Shown piece by piece: positions 59,416 through 64,000 of a DNA stretch of 64,000 nt. The notes beneath the pieces were generated by a model. The model saw nothing but the letters and a program-made list of their open reading frames with translations. It ran no database searches and was not told the DNA's origin. Source of the stretch: Alsobacter metallidurans (GTDB taxonomy: Bacteria > Pseudomonadota > Alphaproteobacteria > Rhizobiales > Beijerinckiaceae); contig NZ_BMES01000002.1 in assembly GCF_014636935.1 (NCBI RefSeq), forward strand, positions 1,423,148 through 1,487,147, written 5' to 3'. The position numbers and the translations under genes were made by a program. Position 1 is the first letter of the stretch, and every line of letters begins with the position of its first letter.

Positions 59416-60210
59416 TCAGCGTCCCGGAAGTGCGATCACGGTCGGCGTTTCGGGAAGCGTCTCGCGCGACACCATCAGGAAGGGGTCGCTGCGCCGCTCC
59501 ACGGGCCAACGGGCCTGGGCGCGCTCCAGAAAGCGGCTGAGGGTGGCCTGCCCGAAAAAATGCATCGGGATCATCACCCGCGCATTCAGCTGCGCGAGCA
59601 CCTCCATCATGCCGTCCATGTCGAGCGTGTAGCTCCCGTCGACCGGGACAAGCACCACGTCGATGCGGCCAAGCTGCTTCAGATGGCCGGGCAGGAGCGT
59701 GTGATGCAGGTGGCCGAGATGCGCCACGCACAAACCGCCGGTCTCGAACACGAAGATGGAATTGCCGTCCCGCTCCGTTCCGCCGCCCCAATCGCGGATG
59801 CTGGTCGGAACGTTGCGGATGTGCATGTCGCCAACCGTGGCGTCATGCCGGGCGGGTCCGCCGCTCTCGTTCCAGCCGCGCAGCACCAGCGGGATCGACG
59901 GGTCCGGACGGTCGGTGAAATGGGTCGAATGCGCGTGGTTCATCGTCACGGCGTCGAGCTTGCCGGGCGCGCGCACATAGTCGTTGTAGTCGGTCGCGAC
60001 CCGCACGCCGCCCGGGCTCTCGATCACGAAGGTCGCATGGCCGATGAAGGTGAGCCCGACCTCGCCAATGCCGAGCGCGGCAGGCTGGACGAGGCTGGGG
60101 CTCGATGACACAAGCCCCGTGCACGGGTCATGATCCGTCGTCTGCGCGTTCGCGGATCCGCCGAACAGGGCCAGGACGGCGAAGCTGATGATCGCAACAA
60201 GGCGGCGCAT
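59416..60210 (-). CDS. Exported metallo-beta-lactamase-fold hydrolase
   Basis: A 264-residue protein with a signal peptide (VAIISFAVLALFGGSANA). The MBL fold is of the UlaG-like type: TFIGHATFVIES, the metal-ligand loop as NHAHSTHF (so the usual HxHxDH reads HAHSTH), and later HLGHLHHTL and HFFGQ. The loss of Asp in the main motif may alter metal binding. Function unknown; a periplasmic hydrolase is likely. Confidence 0.82.
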   Translation of the reverse strand: MRRLVAIISFAVLALFGGSANAQTTDHDPCTGLVSSSPSLVQPAALGIGEVGLTFIGHATFVIESPGGVRVATDYNDYVRAPGKLDAVTMNHAHSTHFTDRPDPSIPLVLRGWNESGGPARHDATVGDMHIRNVPTSIRDWGGGTERDGNSIFVFETGGLCVAHLGHLHHTLLPGHLKQLGRIDVVLVPVDGSYTLDMDGMMEVLAQLNARVMIPMHFFGQATLSRFLERAQARWPVERRSDPFLMVSRETLPETPTVIALPGR

Positions 60211-60307
60211 GGGCGTCTCCACTCGCGAGGTCCGCACAGTGAAGCACTGATGGCGCGGTTTAGCGAACGCGACAGGGCGTCGCGTCGAGGCGCCCCGAGC
60301 CTTGGGG

Positions 60308-60538
60308 TCAGGAAGCCTGGGCGAGCTCCACCACGACGTCGTCGCCAAGGTCCGCCAGCGCGGCGTTCAGTTCCGTCGCCAGGCGATCGCTTTCCTTGCC
60401 GCGCGGGCTGACGCGAACAACGAGGCGCTCGGGTCCGTTCGCGAAGGCGAGCGTCGTGGTCACTTCCGGTTCGGTGATCCGCTGCTCGGCCAGAAACGGG
60501 GCGAGCCTGCGCCTGATCTTGTCGTGTGTCGTCGCCAT
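60308..60538 (-). CDS. 76-residue protein of unknown function
   Basis: A small soluble protein that begins ATTHDKIRRRLAPFLAEQ, with beta-type PERLVVRVSPRGKE and an acidic end. The frame extends to 60718, but the ATG at 60538 with upstream GAGGATCC is the best start. No family recognised. Confidence 0.6.
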   Translation of the reverse strand: MATTHDKIRRRLAPFLAEQRITEPEVTTTLAFANGPERLVVRVSPRGKESDRLATELNAALADLGDDVVVELAQAS

Positions 60539-60683
60539 GGAGGATCCTCGGGGCGAGCAAGACATTGTGCACCGCACGGTGATCATGACGCAGTGCAGCG
60601 AAAACGCAAGGGGACGTTCGGACGCAGCCCACCCGGCCAGGGCCGGCGCTCCGCTCGTTTCCAGCCGGACCGGCCGAGTTTCG

Positions 60684-60708
60684 GGAACACGTGCGCGGCC
60701 GGCGCGTT
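60684..60708 (+). promoter_or_regulatory. EcfG promoter of the gene at 60740
   Basis: GGAAC (60684-60688), 16-base spacer, CGTT (60705-60708), 31 bases before the ATG. It is the only full match found outside the island. Confidence 0.82.
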
Positions 60709-60739
60709 GGTCTCCCAAGTCAACGTAAGGAGAAAACGC

Positions 60740-61039
60740 ATGAAAAGGATCGCCATCGCGCTCGCGCTCGGTCTCATGGGCGCCTCGGCCGCCTCGGCCC
60801 AGAGCCTGACGATCGACACCAACGGCCCGCGCATCAGCCGGGACCGCGACTATGATCGCGGCGATCGTTGGGATGGGGGCGATCGTTTCGATCGCCGTGA
60901 CCGCTGGGAGCGCCGGGTCGAACGCCGGGACCGCTACCGCAATTTCGAGACCGGTTCTGTGGATTGCCGCGTGACGACCATCCGCAAGCGTAACGCCGAC
61001 GGCGACATGGTGGTGCGCCGCATCCGCCGCTGCGACTAA
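60740..61039 (+). CDS. Small exported Arg/Asp-rich protein
   Basis: A 99-residue product with a signal peptide (KRIAIALALGLMGASAASAQ), a highly charged repeat region of RDRDYDRGDRWDGGDRFDRRD type and a C-terminal domain with two Cys (VDCRVTTIRKR and RRIRRCD) that could form a disulfide. It should be periplasmic. Strong AAGGAG ribosome site and EcfG promoter. Similar proteins are known as hypothetical in rhizobia. Confidence 0.8.
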   Translation: MKRIAIALALGLMGASAASAQSLTIDTNGPRISRDRDYDRGDRWDGGDRFDRRDRWERRVERRDRYRNFETGSVDCRVTTIRKRNADGDMVVRRIRRCD

Positions 61040-61060
61040 GACAGGGTTCAGTTTCGTCGT

Positions 61061-61091
61061 GGAAGGCCGGCCTCGCGCCGGCCTTTCCTTT
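61061..61091 (+). terminator. Terminator after the gene at 60740
   Basis: A 9-bp stem AAGGCCGGC with a 5-base loop, then TTCCTTTT. Confidence 0.85.
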
Positions 61092-61112
61092 TGCGCCCAA
61101 GCGCAGCACGAG

Positions 61113-61140
61113 AAAAAGGCCGGCTTGGAGCCGGCCTTTT
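61113..61140 (-). terminator. Terminator after the CsbD gene
   Basis: A 12-bp stem AAAAGGCCGGCT with a 3-base loop, followed by T on the minus strand. Confidence 0.88.
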
Positions 61141-61159
61141 CGCGATCACGATGCTGAGG

Positions 61160-61339
61160 TCAGCGGGTCGCCTTCTTCACGGCGTCCTTGGCGTCTCCGA
61201 CCGCCATGCGGCCCTCGCCCTTCGCCTTGTCGGCCTTGCCCTCGGCCTGGAGCTTGGCGTCGCCGGTCATCTTGCCGGCCGCGTCCTTGACGGCGCCCTT
61301 GGCCTTATCCATCGCGCCTTTGGCGTGCTGCTTGTCCAT
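61160..61339 (-). CDS. CsbD-family stress protein
   Basis: A 59-residue very hydrophilic, Lys/Ala/Gly-rich protein with repeated KGAxKDAAGK and AEGKADKAKGE segments, typical of CsbD/YjbJ proteins, which are among the most abundant general stress proteins. Its ATG is at 61339 with GGGAGACC upstream. A near-match to the EcfG promoter lies at 61369-61393 on the minus strand (CGAAC-N16-CGTT, one mismatch). Confidence 0.88.
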   Translation of the reverse strand: MDKQHAKGAMDKAKGAVKDAAGKMTGDAKLQAEGKADKAKGEGRMAVGDAKDAVKKATR

Positions 61340-61368
61340 GCGGGTCTCCCTTCTTCAACTGGGAACAC

Positions 61369-61393
61369 AACGCGCGAACACCGAGATTGTTCG
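61369..61393 (-). promoter_or_regulatory. Near-match EcfG promoter of the CsbD gene
   Basis: Minus strand CGAAC (61393-61389), 16-base spacer, CGTT (61372-61369): one change from GGAAC. Confidence 0.5.
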
Positions 61394-61589
61394 GCGACTC
61401 TCGATAAGTCGCACTGGCCATTGCCCGTGTTTGGTGTTTACACTCTGTAACACAACCTATGAGATAAATCGCGTCCCAGATTGTCATGCATGGCCTGATT
61501 CGAAGTCGCACCATGCAGGCACAAGGAATCGACCGATTGGCGGCCGTCCTGCCGTCCAGCGCTCGAAATACGAGAAGGTGCCCCTCGCG

Positions 61590-62276
61590 ATGTTGATGAC
61601 CATCCAGCAGAGCTATTCGGTCGAGGGGCTACGGTCGACGCCTCTCTTTCGTGACGCTAGCCCTGAGACGCTCGAACAATTTTCGCGTGTATGCCTCGTT
61701 CAGCGCGTTCCTTCCAGCACGGAGTTGATCGGCGGCGGCGAGCGGCCCGGCTTCGTTCACGTGATTCTCGAAGGCGCGGTGGAGTTTTTCTCCATCGAAG
61801 CCGGGCGGGAAGCCATGCTGTGCACCGTCCGGGACGGCCTCGCGGTGGGACTGGACGCGCTTCTCTCCAGCGACGAGCCCGTGCACGGCGCCCGCACGCT
61901 GTCCACGGCGCGCTTGCTCGCCATTCCGGGCTCCGCGCTGATTCCGGCGCTGTCCAAAGATCCCGGCCTCGCCTTCTCGGCGGCCGTGATCGCCTCGACC
62001 CTCTCGACGCGCCTCGCCAAGGAACTCGCCGAGCAGAAGCTGCGCACCTCCATCGAGCGGCTGGCGCACTGGCTGCTGCGCGTTCAGCGCCACTACGGCG
62101 GCGCGGAGCGTTTCGAGCTGCCCTATTCCAAGCGAACGCTTGCGCTGCGGCTCGGCATGACGCCCGAGAGCCTGTCGCGCAACTTCGCGCAAATCGAGAA
62201 AAGCGGCTGCAAGGTCGATGGTCCCTATGTCAGCGTGACGGACCTGCCCAAGCTCGAAAGCCTCGCCCGGGTCTGA
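61590..62276 (+). CDS. Crp/Fnr-family transcriptional regulator
   Basis: A 228-residue regulator. Residues 15-125 form a cyclic nucleotide-binding-like domain (TPLFRDASPETLEQFSRVC to LSTARLLAIPGSAL). The C-terminal winged helix has SKRTLALRLGMTPESLSRNFAQI as recognition region. No Fe-S Cys cluster is visible, so it is not a classical FNR; the effector is unknown. The start is at ATG 61590; an internal ATG lies two codons further on. It is preceded by a 250-bp region without other genes. Confidence 0.87.
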   Translation: MLMTIQQSYSVEGLRSTPLFRDASPETLEQFSRVCLVQRVPSSTELIGGGERPGFVHVILEGAVEFFSIEAGREAMLCTVRDGLAVGLDALLSSDEPVHGARTLSTARLLAIPGSALIPALSKDPGLAFSAAVIASTLSTRLAKELAEQKLRTSIERLAHWLLRVQRHYGGAERFELPYSKRTLALRLGMTPESLSRNFAQIEKSGCKVDGPYVSVTDLPKLESLARV

Positions 62277-62405
62277 TCCGTACCGGGAGCCCAATCCGGG
62301 AGCCAACGAGGCTCCCGGCCTCGCACCTGTGCGCAGCCGGCCCCAAAGGGTTGACTAGTGTCATCCAGGCTCGCGTAAGTTGCCTGACGCTACGCGACTC
62401 AGGCC

Positions 62406-63521
62406 ATGTCCACCCAGACGCATCGCACCGCCGTCGAAGACCCGAGCAGCCGGAAGACCGTCCACACCGGCGACGGGGCGCCGCCGCTCGGCTTTCTCCG
62501 GATCGGGCCGGCGGAACCCGCCAAGCAGATCCTGACCGACAGGCAGCAGCCCTTCGAGGCGCTTTGCCAAGAGGCCGGGCTGGATGCAGGCGCATTCGAC
62601 GACCCGGATGCGCTGGTGTCGTACCAGGCGCTCGGCCGCTTCCTCCAACTCGCCGCCGCACGATCCGGCCTGGGCCATTTCGGCCTTCTGGTTGGATGCT
62701 CGTCGCCGCCCTCATCGCTGGGCCTTGTGGGTTTTCTCGCCCAGAACGCCCCGACGGTTGGGGCGGCCATTGCTGACCTAACCGAATACCTGCACTTCCA
62801 GGGCCGCGGCGGCATCCCGGTCACGTCGGCCGACGGCGATGCGTTCACGATCGGCTACACGCCGCTGGACGCCAGCATGCCGGGCGCGGACGACATCGCC
62901 GAGATGGCGATGGGCGTGCTCTACCGGATGCTCGGCAAGATCTGCGGGGACGCCTGGAGCCCTCTCGAGGTCCGGATCTGCCGGGAGCGGCCGGCCGAGC
63001 CGGCGCTATTCTGGCGGCTGCTGAACGCGCCGGTCCGCTTCAACTCCGACCATACGGCCTTGTCCTTCCAGACGCGCTGGCTGGACGCGCAGGTCGCGGG
63101 CGCCGATCCCGCGCTTTACCGCTACCTGCGCCGCCAGGTCGAGGCCATGCACGCGCTGGAGAGCCAGGGATTTACCGAGGAGGTGCGCCGCACCATCCGG
63201 CTGCGGCTGCGCGACCGCGCGCCCTGCGCTGACGACATCGCGAAGGCGCTGCGGATCAACAAGCGAACGCTGACGCGCCGGCTGGCCGCGGAGGGATCGA
63301 GCTTCTCCGCCCTGCTGAGCGAGACGCGCTACGACATCGCCCAGCACCTGCTGCGCACCACCTCGATCCCGCTGAGCGAGGTGGCGCTGCTGCTGGGCTA
63401 TTCGGAAGCGAGCGCCTTGACCCGAGCGTTCCGCGATTGGTCAGGCGTCAACCCGCAGCAGTGGCGGGTGCAGCACCGCTTCATCGGAATGCGTGCGCCG
63501 GGCCCCGGGGTCGGCGACTAG
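62406..63521 (+). CDS. AraC-family transcriptional regulator
   Basis: A 371-residue regulator. The N-terminal 210 residues match the arabinose_bd-like domain of the OruR/OxyR-unrelated AraC group (FEALCQEAGLDAGAFDDPDALVSYQALGRFLQLAA). The C-terminal double HTH includes DDIAKALRINKRTLTRRLAAEG and LSEVALLLGYSEASALTRAFRDWSG. Such proteins control catabolic genes; the likely target is the adjacent flavin amine oxidase, whose gene ends with a 4-base overlap on the other strand. Confidence 0.9.
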   Translation: MSTQTHRTAVEDPSSRKTVHTGDGAPPLGFLRIGPAEPAKQILTDRQQPFEALCQEAGLDAGAFDDPDALVSYQALGRFLQLAAARSGLGHFGLLVGCSSPPSSLGLVGFLAQNAPTVGAAIADLTEYLHFQGRGGIPVTSADGDAFTIGYTPLDASMPGADDIAEMAMGVLYRMLGKICGDAWSPLEVRICRERPAEPALFWRLLNAPVRFNSDHTALSFQTRWLDAQVAGADPALYRYLRRQVEAMHALESQGFTEEVRRTIRLRLRDRAPCADDIAKALRINKRTLTRRLAAEGSSFSALLSETRYDIAQHLLRTTSIPLSEVALLLGYSEASALTRAFRDWSGVNPQQWRVQHRFIGMRAPGPGVGD

Positions 63522-64000
63522 GCGCGCAGCGCCGCCACCGCCTGCCGCGCCGCCGCCCTGCCAGCGAGCGTAGCGCCTCCCACCGTCATGCCGCCCCCGA
63601 CCGTGTCGCCGCCGCCGGACGTCGCCTCGCCGGCGAAGAACAGGCGCTCGCCGACCGGCCGCGCCAGGGCGTCGCGCAACCCGGCAGCGCCGGGCGGCGC
63701 ATACGAGTACGACCCCTGCGAGTAAGGCTGCGCGGTCCAGTCCGCCAGGCGCCCGGCGCGCAGGCGCTTGCGCGCGTCCGATCCCACGATGCCGGCGAAC
63801 ACGTCGAGCATCGCCGCCACGGCCCCGGCTTCTCCGTCGCGAACCAGGTCCCGCGCCGGCGTGCCGCCGATGGTCCCGATCACGATGTCCCGGTCAAACG
63901 GCCAGAGTTCGAGATTGAAGCCCGAGCCCAGCGGATAGAGATCGCTCGGCGACGGCCAGCCGAAGCGCTCGCCGTCGAAAGCCAGCACAACCTTGGTGAG
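63518..64000 (-). CDS. Flavin amine oxidase, C-terminal part (cut by window end)
   Basis: At least 160 residues of the C-terminal part of a flavin-containing monoamine oxidase. Visible are WTAQPYSQGSYSYAPPGA and the FAD-binding end LFFAGEATSG, which is diagnostic of the family. The frame is open through the window edge, so the start and the N-terminal FAD-binding motif lie outside. Substrate unknown. Confidence 0.88.
   Translation of the reverse strand, partial: LTKVVLAFDGERFGWPSPSDLYPLGSGFNLELWPFDRDIVIGTIGGTPARDLVRDGEAGAVAAMLDVFAGIVGSDARKRLRAGRLADWTAQPYSQGSYSYAPPGAAGLRDALARPVGERLFFAGEATSGGGDTVGGGMTVGGATLAGRAAARQAVAALRA

Overview
The window looks like chromosomal DNA of a GC-rich alphaproteobacterium of the order Hyphomicrobiales (Rhizobiales). 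The evidence is a general stress response (GSR) built from PhyR, NepR and EcfG, HWE/HisKA_2 histidine kinases, a giant protein resembling the growth pole ring protein (GPR) of polar-growing rhizobia, a bacterial Ku protein, and the inverted intergenic repeats common in this order. The family within the order cannot be resolved by eye. I saw no tRNA, rRNA, insertion sequence or CRISPR array.

Layout. 0.1-8.1 kb holds housekeeping and accessory genes: a SixA-like phosphatase, a MoxR ATPase with a CoxE-like VWA partner, a flavoprotein, a universal stress protein, a TTT-family binding protein, a ferredoxin and an Hpt protein. 8.5-14.3 kb is the 1,932-residue GPR-like coiled-coil gene. 14.6-18.6 kb is a four-gene Mla-type lipid transport operon (permease, ATPase, MCE protein, lipoprotein). 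18.8-29.5 kb carries a dipeptide epimerase, transporters, an XRE-cupin regulator, two c-type cytochromes, a lone molybdenum hydroxylase large subunit and a rhodanese.

29.6-51.6 kb is the most striking part, a stress-response island. It is bracketed by two GSR cassettes in mirror orientation: ecfG-nepR/phyR on the left and phyR/nepR-ecfG on the right. Reading both strands I find 20 matches to the EcfG promoter pattern GGAAC-N16/17-CGTT between 31.08 and 50.69 kb. Almost every transcription unit there has one: both cassettes, small membrane and disordered stress proteins, a low-affinity iron permease family protein, an SDR oxidoreductase, a CHASE3-PAS-HWE kinase, Ku, an MscS channel, and DUF883- and holin-family proteins. 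The left phyR is broken by a perfect 20-bp tandem duplication, while the right copy is intact. A second kinase and a single-domain FATGUY-type response regulator in the island are candidate inputs to PhyR.

51.8-56.9 kb holds an HD-GYP protein, a cysteine synthase and a metNIQ methionine importer operon. The importer leader contains a sigma-70 promoter, a SAM-II-like riboswitch and a Met-rich 28-codon open frame. 57-64 kb holds a GH3 glycosidase, a metallo-hydrolase, small stress proteins (one with a further EcfG promoter, and a CsbD protein), Crp- and AraC-type regulators, and the end of a flavin amine oxidase cut by the window edge.

The genes of the island fit one scheme. Kinases and the single-domain regulator feed PhyR, PhyR removes NepR from EcfG, and EcfG transcribes its own cassettes and the surrounding protective genes. 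All functional statements rest on family recognition and motif reading, with no database search.
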